Below, in pieces: positions 50,906 through 59,776 of a DNA stretch of 64,000 bases (position 1 is the first letter of the stretch; every line of letters begins with the position of its first letter). The notes under the pieces are model-generated. The model was not told the origin of the DNA. It did no database searches and saw only the letters and a program-made list of their open reading frames with translations. Where the stretch lies: the NCBI RefSeq assembly GCF_026625885.1, contig NZ_CP113068.1:5084001-5148000 (forward strand). The letters run 5' to 3'. The position numbers were made by a program, and so were the translations under genes. Source of the stretch: Roseateles sp. SL47. GTDB taxonomy: Bacteria > Pseudomonadota > Gammaproteobacteria > Burkholderiales > Burkholderiaceae_C.

Positions 50906-51379
50906 ATGAATCCGAATGACTTGCCTGCAGCGTCCACACTGACGCCTTTGGACCTGCTTCCCGCGAGCAGCTGTGTCGTGGTTGAGCTTGTTGCACTCAG
51001 CGAGAGGGGCCGACGGGCCCATTTCCGCTTGCCCGGCCCGTCGGAGCGCATGATGGTGGCGGACTCCATGGTCGATCTTCAAGCCAGGGACATCGGCCGG
51101 GAGGTGATGGTCATGGTGATGGACCATGGACTGCGCGCCGTTGTGATCGGGGTCATCCAACCCGTTGGGTTGCCGGCAGAGACCCCCGCCGGCCAGGTGG
51201 ACCTTGAGGCGGACGGACGGAGACTCGTCGTCAGCGCCGACCACGAACTGGTGTTGCGGTGCGGCCAGGCCTCCCTCGTCCTGCGACAGGATGGCAGCAT
51301 CGAATTGAAGGGAACGAGCATCCTCACCCAGGCAGAAGGCGCCCAGCGCATCCGAGGCGGTTCCATCCAGCTGAACTGA
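50906..51379 (+). CDS. DUF6484-type T6SS accessory protein
   Basis: 157 residues from ATG 50906. It has a beta-rich body (VVVELVALSERGRRAHFRL, VVIGVIQPVGLP, LVVSADHELVLRCGQASLVL) and a tail QRIRGGSIQLN that resembles the ends of VgrG-linked beta-barrel proteins. Size and neighbours fit DUF6484 proteins near TIGR02270 and DUF2169 genes. It leads the cargo operon; role unknown. Confidence 0.6.
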   Translation: MNPNDLPAASTLTPLDLLPASSCVVVELVALSERGRRAHFRLPGPSERMMVADSMVDLQARDIGREVMVMVMDHGLRAVVIGVIQPVGLPAETPAGQVDLEADGRRLVVSADHELVLRCGQASLVLRQDGSIELKGTSILTQAEGAQRIRGGSIQLN

Positions 51380-51397
51380 CGGTAAGCCGGGAACTCG

Positions 51398-52657
51398 ATG
51401 TCTGCCGCCGCCGTGACCTTTCGCCCGGGTGATGTATCCGCCCTCATTCATCGTGGCGTTGTCGCTGAACATGCGAGCAGCGCTTCGTTTCTGTGGCTTC
51501 AGCGTGAGGTGCAGGTGCGTGCTCCGCATGTGGCCGTCCGCCATCTCGCACGGGTGGATGGTCGTTTGCTGGCCCATCTGCGGGGCCTCGAACTTGCCGG
51601 GCACTGCGGGTGGGATACGGCACGTCGGGGCTTGAGCGATGCCGACGCCGGTGTGTGTTTTGTACTCGGCTATCTGGCGTTCGGCCAGGGGGATGAGGAA
51701 CGCATGGTCGGGGCGCTCCGACTCGCACTGGCGGACCCTCGATTCGAGGCCGGCGTGCTGGATGCACTGCGGTGGCTGGAGGTCGGCCGTGTCGGCCCTC
51801 GGCTGCAGCCCTTCCTGCACCACGAGCACCCCACGATCCGCCGTCTGATGCTGGCGGCGCGTTGCTTTCATCGGATGGTGGATGACGCCGAGGTCGGCGC
51901 CGCCTTGACGATGCCGGACGTCTCGGTGCGCATCACTGCCGTCGAGACTGCCGGGGCCCTGCGCATGCGCGCACTGAGACCCCAGGTCGACCTGCTCAGC
52001 CGCGATTCCCACCCGGGGCTCGGCCTGGCGGCGACGCTGGCCCTGGCCGCCCTGGGCGATGCGGGTCCTTTGATGCAGCGATTTCACACGATGCTCTCTG
52101 ATCCTGCGTCCGAACCACTCCTGGCCAGGGCGATTCCGGCCGTCTTTCAGTTCTGCACAGCGGACTGGGCGGTCAGCACGATTCGACGCCTTGCAGCTGA
52201 CAGCGCTGCAACGCGTCTGGCTTTGCTGGCCGTCGGGACCTGGGGCGATCCAGCCACCATGCCCTGGCTGCTGAGCCTGCTGGAGGGGCCCCAGGCAAGG
52301 CAGGTGGGTGAGGCGTACGCGCTGATGACGGGGGTCGATCTCCGCTGGCTGGATTTGCACCGAGATCCTCCCGATGCAGAGGGAGAGCCGGACGAACCGA
52401 TGGACGCAGAGTTGCCATGGCCCGATGCCGACGCGGTGAGAGGCCATTGGAAGCAAATCGCCCACAACTTCCGGCCTGGCGTTCGATACCTCGCGGGCCA
52501 GCCGGTCACTCGTGCCTCGGCGGTCCGGCTCTTGCGTGATGGCTATCAGCGTCAACGACTTTCGGCAGCATGGGCGCTGATGGCACAGGACCCGGACGCG
52601 CGGCTCTTCCCTGTTCATGCGCGCGCCGATCTGCAGGCAGGCTGGCTGCGGTCATGA
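51398..52657 (+). CDS. TIGR02270-family HEAT-repeat-like protein
   Basis: 419 residues, helical throughout with HEAT-like units (VRITAVETAGALRMRALRPQVD, PGLGLAATLALAALGDAGPL, TRLALLAVGTWGDPATMPWLL). It matches the length and composition of TIGR02270 proteins found in T6SS cargo operons. An acidic stretch (DPPDAEGEPDEPMDAELP) precedes the last domain, HWKQIAHNFRPGVRYLAGQ. A scaffold or adaptor role is likely. Overlaps the next start by 4 bp. Confidence 0.8.
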   Translation: MSAAAVTFRPGDVSALIHRGVVAEHASSASFLWLQREVQVRAPHVAVRHLARVDGRLLAHLRGLELAGHCGWDTARRGLSDADAGVCFVLGYLAFGQGDEERMVGALRLALADPRFEAGVLDALRWLEVGRVGPRLQPFLHHEHPTIRRLMLAARCFHRMVDDAEVGAALTMPDVSVRITAVETAGALRMRALRPQVDLLSRDSHPGLGLAATLALAALGDAGPLMQRFHTMLSDPASEPLLARAIPAVFQFCTADWAVSTIRRLAADSAATRLALLAVGTWGDPATMPWLLSLLEGPQARQVGEAYALMTGVDLRWLDLHRDPPDAEGEPDEPMDAELPWPDADAVRGHWKQIAHNFRPGVRYLAGQPVTRASAVRLLRDGYQRQRLSAAWALMAQDPDARLFPVHARADLQAGWLRS

Positions 52658-53748
52658 GATTCACCAACCCGACCCGATTTGCCGCCAACTGGACCCTCGG
52701 CTTCCAGAAGGATGGGCGCGAACGACTGGTGGTCGTGGTGAAGGCGACCTATGACCTCCCCGAAAGTGGGGAGGAGGCCCGGGTCTCCCTGGAGCAGGTG
52801 CCTCTGGTGGAGGCGGACTGCCACGTGGCGGAGCCCGGGCTCTCCGCTCCTTTGCATGAGACCGACTTCGCCCACATCAAACCGGGCTGCGACGTGCTGC
52901 TGATCGGCAGTGCCTGGGCGCCACCGGGTCAGCGTGTTAAACAGTTGCCGGTGGGGCTGCAGGTGGGCACGATGAGCAAGGCCTTTCAAGTGGTCGGCCA
53001 ACGGCATTGGCGCAAACATCTGGCCGGCGTGACGGCAAGCGCGCCAGAGCCCTTCGAACGCCAGTCCTTGACCTATGACCTTGCCTTCGGTGGCACGGAC
53101 ACCACCCGTGCCACCGAAGGCGCCACCGACACCTTCCAGCCCAACCCGGTCGGTCGCGGCTACTGGCGGCACCATGACCACATCGACGGCCAGCCACTCC
53201 CCAACACGGAGGAACTGCAACGCCCGGTGCGAAGCCCCGGCGGGGACTATGTGCCAAAGGCCTTTTCCCCGGTGGGGCGCAACTGGCTGCCACGACGCCT
53301 CTGGGCCGGCACCTATGACGAGCACTGGATTCGCACCACTGCCCCCTTGTGGCCCGACGATTTCGATGAACGCTATTTCCAGGCCGCCCCCGAAGACCAG
53401 GTCATCCCCTACCCGGTCGGCGGCGAAAACGTCGTGCTGCGTCATCTCACGCCTGACGGCTATCGACAGTTCCGGCTGCCACGCCAGCCGATGCCCATCA
53501 CCTACATCCCGCACCAGGGACGGGATCTGGTCCGACACGCCAACATCGATACGGTCGTCCTTGAGCCTGACCTGGGGCGTTTCACCTTGACCTGGCGGTC
53601 GGTCCTGCCACTGGGGCGCAGCCTGTTCGACGTCAAGGAGACCATCATCGGTGAACGCAAGGCCGTGCCCGGTGTGGGTCGTTTCACTGGCAAGACACAC
53701 TACCGGAGCCTGGGCGACGCCGTGCGTGCACGCAGGGGAGCGAGATGA
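52654..53748 (+). CDS. DUF2169 T6SS adaptor-like protein
   Basis: 364 residues from ATG 52654 (overlapping ATGA). DUF2169 domain: LGFQKDGRERLVVVVKATYDLP near the start, then DVLLIGSAWAPPGQ, LTYDLAFGGTDTT, NPVGRGYW, GRNWLPRRLWAGTYDEHW and a C-terminal ITYIPHQGRDL. DUF2169 proteins bind particular effectors with VgrG/PAAR tips as adaptors. Its place just before the KS-like and PAAR-like genes fits that role. Confidence 0.88.
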   Translation: MRFTNPTRFAANWTLGFQKDGRERLVVVVKATYDLPESGEEARVSLEQVPLVEADCHVAEPGLSAPLHETDFAHIKPGCDVLLIGSAWAPPGQRVKQLPVGLQVGTMSKAFQVVGQRHWRKHLAGVTASAPEPFERQSLTYDLAFGGTDTTRATEGATDTFQPNPVGRGYWRHHDHIDGQPLPNTEELQRPVRSPGGDYVPKAFSPVGRNWLPRRLWAGTYDEHWIRTTAPLWPDDFDERYFQAAPEDQVIPYPVGGENVVLRHLTPDGYRQFRLPRQPMPITYIPHQGRDLVRHANIDTVVLEPDLGRFTLTWRSVLPLGRSLFDVKETIIGERKAVPGVGRFTGKTHYRSLGDAVRARRGAR

Positions 53749-54779
53749 GCACCCTTTGCATCTACGGAGGCGGCATGGTCACGGCATTGGGGTACAACGC
53801 GCCCGCGTCGCTCGCCGCATTGCGAGCCGGCATCAGCGCCATCCGACGCACCGTCTGGGCGGACACGGACTCCGGTGAGCCCCTGCTCGGGGCCAAGGTG
53901 TCCCTGCCTCACTGGTGGGAAGGTCTTGGCAAGCTCGCAGATCTGGTGGCGCCCGCCATTCAGGAATGCCTGGCCCACACGGACATCCCGGCCACCAACA
54001 TCCCATTGCTCCTTGCGGTGCCGGATGCCAGGCGCCAGGGTCGCTTTGCCCGGTTGGATGAAGATCTGCTGCCCGAGATCGAAGCCAGGCTTGGGGTTCC
54101 TCACCATGGCAGATCCCGTCTGTTTGCCGCCGATCAGGCTGGCGCCGCGCTGGCATTGGCCTGCGCGATGCAATGGATACAAGCCGGCGATGTCCCACGG
54201 GTGATCATCGCGGGCGTGGACAGCTACCTGCACCAACCCATGCTGGACGACTACATCGAGCGCCGACGCCTGATGACCCCGTCCAACTCCAACGGCTTCT
54301 TCCCTGGCGAGGCGGGCGCTGCCGTGCTGGTGGGGCCGGAACAACAGGCCCCACCTGGGGCACTGCGTCTGCTGGGACTGGGCATGGCGGAGGAGCCTGC
54401 GCCCATCAACAGCACCGAGCCGTTCCAGGCCAAGGGACTGACGCAAGCCGTGGCAGCCGCTCTGAACCAGGCGCGCTGCTCGATGGCCGATGTCGGCTAC
54501 CGGCTCACAGACCTGTCAGGCGAACACTACAAGTTCAAGGAGGCCGCTTTTGTCGCAGGGCGGCTCGACACGTCCGCGCGGACATCCCTCATGGAACTGT
54601 GGCACCCCATCGAATATCTGGGCGACATCGGGGCGGCCATCCTCCCCCTCCTCCTGCAGCAACATCTGCATGCCTTGCAGGAAGGCTATGCACCGGGGCG
54701 CGTTGCCCTGATCCATGTCGGCAGCGATGCCGGTCTTCGTGCCGCCTGTGTGGTGGCTCCTCTGGAAGGGTCCGCATGA
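53745..54779 (+). CDS. beta-ketoacyl-synthase-fold protein lacking the catalytic Cys
   Basis: 344 residues. Thiolase-fold pattern: GGGMVTALGYNAPASLAALRAG at the start, AADQAGAALALACAMQWIQAG, then VIIAGVDSYLHQ and FFPGEAGAAVLVGP. At the nucleophile elbow (ACxSG in synthases) it reads A-D130-Q-A-G, so the cysteine is Asp. No HGTGT motif is present either; the end has HPIEYLGDIGAAILP. It is probably a non-catalytic structural or acyl-binding relative. Such proteins occur in T6SS cargo operons beside DUF2169 and DUF4150. Confidence 0.8.
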   Translation: MSTLCIYGGGMVTALGYNAPASLAALRAGISAIRRTVWADTDSGEPLLGAKVSLPHWWEGLGKLADLVAPAIQECLAHTDIPATNIPLLLAVPDARRQGRFARLDEDLLPEIEARLGVPHHGRSRLFAADQAGAALALACAMQWIQAGDVPRVIIAGVDSYLHQPMLDDYIERRRLMTPSNSNGFFPGEAGAAVLVGPEQQAPPGALRLLGLGMAEEPAPINSTEPFQAKGLTQAVAAALNQARCSMADVGYRLTDLSGEHYKFKEAAFVAGRLDTSARTSLMELWHPIEYLGDIGAAILPLLLQQHLHALQEGYAPGRVALIHVGSDAGLRAACVVAPLEGSA

Positions 54780-55165
54780 GCAAGAACGTCTTCGCGAACG
54801 GCCGGGAAATCTCCGCAGCCAAGGACGGCAACGAGTCACTGGCAGCCATGCCGGACATCTGCCTGTCTCCGCCATCCCCACCTGCCGGCCCGATTCCCAT
54901 CCCTTATCCCAACTTTTCGAAGGCCAAGGACAGCAGTGAAGGCAGCCGCACAGTGCGCATTGGCGGCGATGAAGTCGGCATGAAGAACCAGTCGGTCTAC
55001 AAAAAAAGCGAAGGCGACAAGGCCGCCACACGTTCGTTTGGCATGGGCGTGGTGACGCACACGCTGGAAGGCAAAACGGTCTTTGCCGCCTGGTCCTTTG
55101 ACGTGAAGATTGAAGGAGCCAATGCCATCCGGCACATGGACCTCACCCTGCACAACAACACGTGA
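54776..55165 (+). CDS. DUF4150 PAAR-like tip protein
   Basis: 129 residues from ATG 54776 (overlapping ATGA). DUF4150 marks: FANGREISAAKDGNESLAAMPDICLSPP, PAGPIPIPYPNFSKAKDS, RTVRIGGDEVGMKNQS, and GVVTHTLEGKTVFAAWSFDVKIEG. These proteins sharpen the VgrG spike and recruit effectors. No toxin domain is fused here; the next gene, 9 bp downstream, carries it separately. Confidence 0.9.
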   Translation: MSKNVFANGREISAAKDGNESLAAMPDICLSPPSPPAGPIPIPYPNFSKAKDSSEGSRTVRIGGDEVGMKNQSVYKKSEGDKAATRSFGMGVVTHTLEGKTVFAAWSFDVKIEGANAIRHMDLTLHNNT

Positions 55166-55174
55166 GCCCGCCCC

Positions 55175-55822
55175 ATGCCAGCAACCGGAAACCCAGGCAC
55201 CGCCACCGTCAACAAGGCGGCCATGAGCCCGGCGGGCTCATCCACCGACTGCCAGGAGCTGGACCAGGCCAACCAGAACCGCCGCACGGAGTTGGCCAAC
55301 CGCACATCCGCCCAACGGCTCGTGGGCCCCGAGAAGAAAGGAAGAGGCACCACCGTCTCGTCGGTGAAGCGGACACCACTCTCCGGAGGACGCACGAAGT
55401 TCCGAAGCGCTCACAACAACCACAAGGCGTTGGAGAAGTGCCCCAAAACGCTGTCGCCCGGTGGCAGTCGCAGTGTGCGGACCGGCACCACCCCCACCCT
55501 GTGCGGCAACTACAGCCATCCGTCACCACCGTCCTGGGCCATGCAGAAGTCCGGTCATGCGGAAGCCCGCCTGCTCGACGAACTGATGAACGGCGCACCA
55601 CGGCGGATGACCTTCAACATCGATTGGAGACCCAAGACGGGCAAGGCGTCCAAAATGCCCTGCGATGCCTGCCACCGATTGATCTGCGCCGCCCTGGACT
55701 GCAAACATGAGATCACGTTATGCGCCAAGGGCAATCAGCCCGTGCCCATCAACCAGCAGCATTGCCCGGCCACCGATACGTCCTACGCCCAGCTCAAGGC
55801 TGACATGGGCGAGGACCTCTGA
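55175..55822 (+). CDS. putative zinc-dependent deaminase toxin (T6SS effector)
   Basis: 215 residues. The C-terminal half contains the zinc-deaminase ligand set H128-A-E130 (SGHAEARLLDEL) and P162-C163-x2-C166 (KMPCDACHRLIC), with the catalytic Glu inside HAE and a beta strand between (RMTFNIDW). This is the HxE...PCxxC pattern of the cytidine-deaminase-like superfamily, which includes bacterial deaminase toxins. Later cysteines occur (LDCKHEITLC, QQHCPAT). The N-terminal 120 residues are basic and Ser/Thr-rich, with CPKTLSPGGS. It lies directly after a PAAR-like gene and before two candidate immunity genes. Its target (DNA, RNA or nucleotide) cannot be read. Confidence 0.7.
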   Translation: MPATGNPGTATVNKAAMSPAGSSTDCQELDQANQNRRTELANRTSAQRLVGPEKKGRGTTVSSVKRTPLSGGRTKFRSAHNNHKALEKCPKTLSPGGSRSVRTGTTPTLCGNYSHPSPPSWAMQKSGHAEARLLDELMNGAPRRMTFNIDWRPKTGKASKMPCDACHRLICAALDCKHEITLCAKGNQPVPINQQHCPATDTSYAQLKADMGEDL

Positions 55823-55836
55823 ATCAAGGACCCTCC

Positions 55837-56523
55837 ATGTCTCTCACTCCCCTCCCCCACATCAACGCCGCTGGCATCATCGGCGCGCCGATCCAATATC
55901 GCTGGGACCGCGCCATCGGGTTGAAGCTCTATGCGGACAAGGATCAGAACCCGCGCCTGTACACGGCCGTCGACAAGGTCGATTTCCGGGCCAAGATGGG
56001 CATCGGCATGGCCATCACCGAGTGGGTCGTGTGGCGCCTCTCGGCACAGACCGATGTGACCGACGCACTGCTTCGTGTGGAAGCGGGATGGGCGACATTG
56101 GCGCGGCCCCACCTTGCCCCCAAACTGCGCTACAAGCTGACCGCCGACCATGAGGCGGATCCTGTCCTGCGGCCTCTCGAGCAGGCCTTCACCAATCTGG
56201 GCGCACTGGCCCACCGCTATGCAACGGGCGACATTTATCTCGCCGAGATCATCGTCCGACAGGCGACACTGGCGCGCCATATCGCGCCGAGCCCGCCCGC
56301 CTACGACCAGTGGCTGAGCGAGCTGTTACGCACTGCGGCGGCGGCACGTCCGCGCGGCGATGAGTACGATGAAGACGACGAAGTCTTCGATTACGCGCAC
56401 GAAGCGCCGGTCGCTCGCGATGCATTCGGTTCCATCTTCGACCCTGCACTGGCCTCTGCGGCGCATCAGGACGCATTCCTGCAAACCTTGGACACCGCCG
56501 CCAATCCCTATCTAGAGCATTGA
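55837..56523 (+). CDS. putative immunity protein 1
   Basis: 228 residues, no signal peptide or membrane span, so cytoplasmic. Mostly helical (MGIGMAITEWVVWRLSAQT, LTADHEADPVLRPLEQAFTNL), with an acidic loop GDEYDEDDEVFDYAHEAP and a C-terminus NPYLEH. It shares length and the E-W-x-V-W-R-x-S core with the next gene. A role as antidote to the preceding toxin is inferred from order. The family is not recognised. Confidence 0.65.
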   Translation: MSLTPLPHINAAGIIGAPIQYRWDRAIGLKLYADKDQNPRLYTAVDKVDFRAKMGIGMAITEWVVWRLSAQTDVTDALLRVEAGWATLARPHLAPKLRYKLTADHEADPVLRPLEQAFTNLGALAHRYATGDIYLAEIIVRQATLARHIAPSPPAYDQWLSELLRTAAAARPRGDEYDEDDEVFDYAHEAPVARDAFGSIFDPALASAAHQDAFLQTLDTAANPYLEH

Positions 56524-56524
56524 G

Positions 56525-57211
56525 ATGGCATTGCCGTCTTTGCCGTCCATGCTGAATCCGGATCAACGCGAACCGGCTCTCCGCTATCTCTGGGATGACA
56601 CGCGCGCGAGTGAGGATTTCAAGACGGACGCCAGTGGCGTCGTGGAGCGTGCGCACGCCATGACCTTGCGGGCCCGTATCGCCCTGGGGGTGGCGATCTA
56701 CGAGTGGCTCGTCTGGCGCTTCAGCGGCGTGTCCACCGATCCCATGCCGGCCCAGATCGCCGAGGCCGCCTGGTGCGCCTGCGTGGATCGACGTTACATG
56801 GACTACCTGGAACTCGACCGGGACGAGTGGCTGGGACCGATACGAGGTCCCTTGTGGTGTGCCACGACCTGGTTGCTCCCCATGGTGTTCTTCAGTGACG
56901 AAGAACCGGAAGAGTGGCAATCCGGGTTGGACTATCTGGTGCGCCTGGCTCGACATGTGCTGCCGCATCTTGCGCCCTTCGAGGTGTGGCTTGACACGGT
57001 GATGTCGCGGCTGGAAACCTGTTTTGAGGCCATGCCGGAAGACCCCTTCGACGACCTCTTCAGCGAGCGCCAGGAGCAACGACGTGGGCCGCTGGTCCCG
57101 CGCGAGGTGATGGATACGAGCCTGCGTTATCAGCCCGAGCAGGCTGAGATGCTGATCGAGCGGATGCTGGCCGAAGTGGGTGCGTCCGGGAATCCGTTCT
57201 TCAACGGCTGA
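56525..57211 (+). CDS. putative immunity protein 2 (paralogue)
   Basis: 228 residues, cytoplasmic. It begins 1 bp after the previous stop and shares the core RARIALGVAIYEWLVWRFSGVST with the first copy, as well as the ending NPFFNG (NPYLEH in copy 1). It is acidic (SDEEPEEWQSG, MPEDPFDDLFSE). The second copy may protect against the same toxin or a related one. The 3' end overlaps the convergent comEC end by 11 bp. Confidence 0.65.
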   Translation: MALPSLPSMLNPDQREPALRYLWDDTRASEDFKTDASGVVERAHAMTLRARIALGVAIYEWLVWRFSGVSTDPMPAQIAEAAWCACVDRRYMDYLELDRDEWLGPIRGPLWCATTWLLPMVFFSDEEPEEWQSGLDYLVRLARHVLPHLAPFEVWLDTVMSRLETCFEAMPEDPFDDLFSERQEQRRGPLVPREVMDTSLRYQPEQAEMLIERMLAEVGASGNPFFNG

Positions 57212-59639
57212 TGCGGTCCACCCGCCAATACCGTCGCCTCACGGCGCGCTCGCAGCCCTGCCAGGCCTCACGCCCCGCTTCATCACTGCGCCACACCCAG
57301 GCGCCGCAGTCCACACTGGTGATCAGCTTGGCCCCCACCTGCCGGTAACGCGCCACCACGTCCTCGCGCGGGTGTCCAAAACGATTCAGATAGCCACTTT
57401 GAATGGCCGCCACCGCCGGCAGGGCCGCAGCCACAAACCCGGCGGTGGAGGATGTGCGGCTTCCGTGATGCGGCACCACCAGCACGTCCGTGGCAAGGCC
57501 GCCCGGTGCTCCCTGCGTTCTTTCCGCTCCTGGTCCTTCCAGCGCCAACAGCCTGGCCTCCTGCGCCGCTTCAATGTCGCCGGTGAGCAAGACCCGATGG
57601 CCGTTAGCATCGACACGCAGCACGCACGAACTGGCATTGCGCTTCAGATCGGCCGCCTGACCTTCCGGCGGCCACAACACATCAAAGCGGACACCATCCC
57701 ACTCCCAGCGCTGCCCGCGGACGCAGGGCTGCCCGCCCGGGACCGCTCCCAAACGATGAGTCACGGGGATCCCTCGCAGCAGTCGTTCCGTTCCACCGGC
57801 ATGGTCCTGATCGGCATGGCTGACCATCAGCAGGTCAATGCGCCGCTCGCCCAGCCCTCGCAACAAGGGCAGCAGCACGCGGTCACCAGCATCCGCGTCT
57901 GGCCCCCAGGCCGGCCCCGAATCAAACACCAACGTGTAATGCCGAGTGCGGATCAGTGCGGCGCTGCCCTGTCCCACATCTGGCAACCGCAGTTCGGCCT
58001 CACCCGGCGCCGGCCGGTGGGTGACCGGCCAGAACATCGGCACGCACAAGCCCACAGCGGCCAAGCGCAATGCCCAGGGCCAGGGCTGTGCCACGGCGGC
58101 CCCGCCCATCAGCGCCAGAACGTGCGCCCACCCAGGCGCCCATGGCAAGTACCACACGGCACCGTCCGCCTGGTTCAACCACTCGAGCCACTGATTCAGA
58201 CCGGAAGCCAGCCAGGCGCCCAGCGTCCATAACGGCGGTGCCACGATGCCCAGCAGGGCCAGCGGTGTGATGGCATAGGACACCAGTGGGATGGCCACCA
58301 CATTCGCAACCAGCCCCACCAGGGACAGCTGCTGGAACAGCAGCAGCGTCAAAGGCGCCAGCCCGACCGTGATGACCCACTGCGACTGCCAGCCCGCAAG
58401 CCATGCCGCTCGCCACCCCGTTGCGCCACTCGCCAAGGGTGTCATGCCCCCGGAGGCCATCAGCAAGGCAACGGCGCCGAAGGAGAGCCAATACCCCGGC
58501 TGCGTCAAGGCCCAGGGGTCGACCAGCGTCACCACCAGCGCCGCGACGGTCAGGCTCATGGACCACGGCCATGACGCCCGGCATTGCCGCAGCAACGCCA
58601 GGATCAGCAGCAGGCCGAACGTGCGTTGGGCCGGGACGCCCCAGCCGGAGAACAATGCATATAAGCCTGCCGCAGCGGTGCCCAGCCACAGGGCCGCACG
58701 CGGCGCGGGCCAAGCCAGGCACAGGCGCGTGCTCCGCCGCCAGCACCAGCCTGCAGCGCCACCGACCACCCACGCGAACATCGTCACATGCATGCCGCTG
58801 ACAGAGAGCAGATGCGCCACACCGGTGTCGCGGTAAAGCGCCCAGTCGGAAGGGCTCAATGCGCCTTGGTCACCCAGGCTCAGCGCCGCCAACACGCCTG
58901 CGCCGCGTGGGTCGTCCACCTCACGTTCGATGGCGTCGCGGAACTGTTGGCGCCAGGCATCGATTCGCCACGGTGCCCCCTCGGACTCGCGCTGTTGCCC
59001 CTTGCTGGAACAGGTGGCCACCGCAGGAATGTCCTGGGACATCAGCCACAGGGCGGTGTCACCGCCATGCGGGTTCATCAAGCCATTCGGGCGCCGCCAC
59101 TTCACTTGGAAAGACCAGCGCTCACCCACGCGGGGTGGGTCCGGCATGGCGTAGCAGGAGAGCAGGACGCGCGGCGGAAGTCGGGGCGGGGCTTGGGCGC
59201 TTTCCAAGGTCGGCAGCAAGCTGTATTCGAACCGCCACCCTTCCGTTCCGCCCGCTCCGTAGATCCGCTGCGGCAAAGAATCCACCAGCCCGGACACTGC
59301 CACGGTGACCCCCTCCAGGCGCGGGTCCAGCACCTCCGCCATCCGTCCTTGAGCGCGGGCGGCGCACCAGATGAATCCGACGATGGCAGACGCCACCAGC
59401 ATCAGGCACCAGGATTGAAGGCGCACGCCCAGCCCCGCCAGGACCACAACGGCCGCCCAGCAGCCCGCCCATTCCGTCCAAGACGGTAATCGCGGAAGTT
59501 GATGGACCAGCCCCACACCTGCCAGCGGTGCCATCAGCACCAGCGTCCACTGCCACGCGGTCCCGCAGCGGCGCGGGCGCTCCTGGCGGCCAATGCAGTG
59601 GTTTGCGGCAAGCGATGGGGCAATAGTCACAGTGTTCAT
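57201..59639 (-). CDS. comEC: DNA internalisation protein ComEC/Rec2
   Basis: 812 residues from ATG 59639 (MNTVTIAPSL). Channel that takes single-stranded DNA across the inner membrane in natural transformation. Order: two or three N-terminal spans, DUF4131 domain, Competence domain with VAHLLSVSGMHVTMFAW and multiple spans, then a C-terminal metallo-beta-lactamase domain (LPDVGQGSAALIRT, SHADQDHAGGTERLL, VPHHGSRTSS). All motifs are intact. It is convergent with the immunity gene and has no neighbouring com genes. Confidence 0.96.
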   Translation of the reverse strand: MNTVTIAPSLAANHCIGRQERPRRCGTAWQWTLVLMAPLAGVGLVHQLPRLPSWTEWAGCWAAVVVLAGLGVRLQSWCLMLVASAIVGFIWCAARAQGRMAEVLDPRLEGVTVAVSGLVDSLPQRIYGAGGTEGWRFEYSLLPTLESAQAPPRLPPRVLLSCYAMPDPPRVGERWSFQVKWRRPNGLMNPHGGDTALWLMSQDIPAVATCSSKGQQRESEGAPWRIDAWRQQFRDAIEREVDDPRGAGVLAALSLGDQGALSPSDWALYRDTGVAHLLSVSGMHVTMFAWVVGGAAGWCWRRSTRLCLAWPAPRAALWLGTAAAGLYALFSGWGVPAQRTFGLLLILALLRQCRASWPWSMSLTVAALVVTLVDPWALTQPGYWLSFGAVALLMASGGMTPLASGATGWRAAWLAGWQSQWVITVGLAPLTLLLFQQLSLVGLVANVVAIPLVSYAITPLALLGIVAPPLWTLGAWLASGLNQWLEWLNQADGAVWYLPWAPGWAHVLALMGGAAVAQPWPWALRLAAVGLCVPMFWPVTHRPAPGEAELRLPDVGQGSAALIRTRHYTLVFDSGPAWGPDADAGDRVLLPLLRGLGERRIDLLMVSHADQDHAGGTERLLRGIPVTHRLGAVPGGQPCVRGQRWEWDGVRFDVLWPPEGQAADLKRNASSCVLRVDANGHRVLLTGDIEAAQEARLLALEGPGAERTQGAPGGLATDVLVVPHHGSRTSSTAGFVAAALPAVAAIQSGYLNRFGHPREDVVARYRQVGAKLITSVDCGAWVWRSDEAGREAWQGCERAVRRRYWRVDRISR

Positions 59640-59776
59640 GGGCCGGCGGCTTGGCAGCAGCACGGCGCTTTCCGTAGACCGACACACTGTGGTCGGTCCA
59701 GGCACTTTGCCTATTGCGTCAGATCAACTCACAGGCGCCTGCACACCTCAGGAGGAAGCCACGCCAAAGGCGGCCC

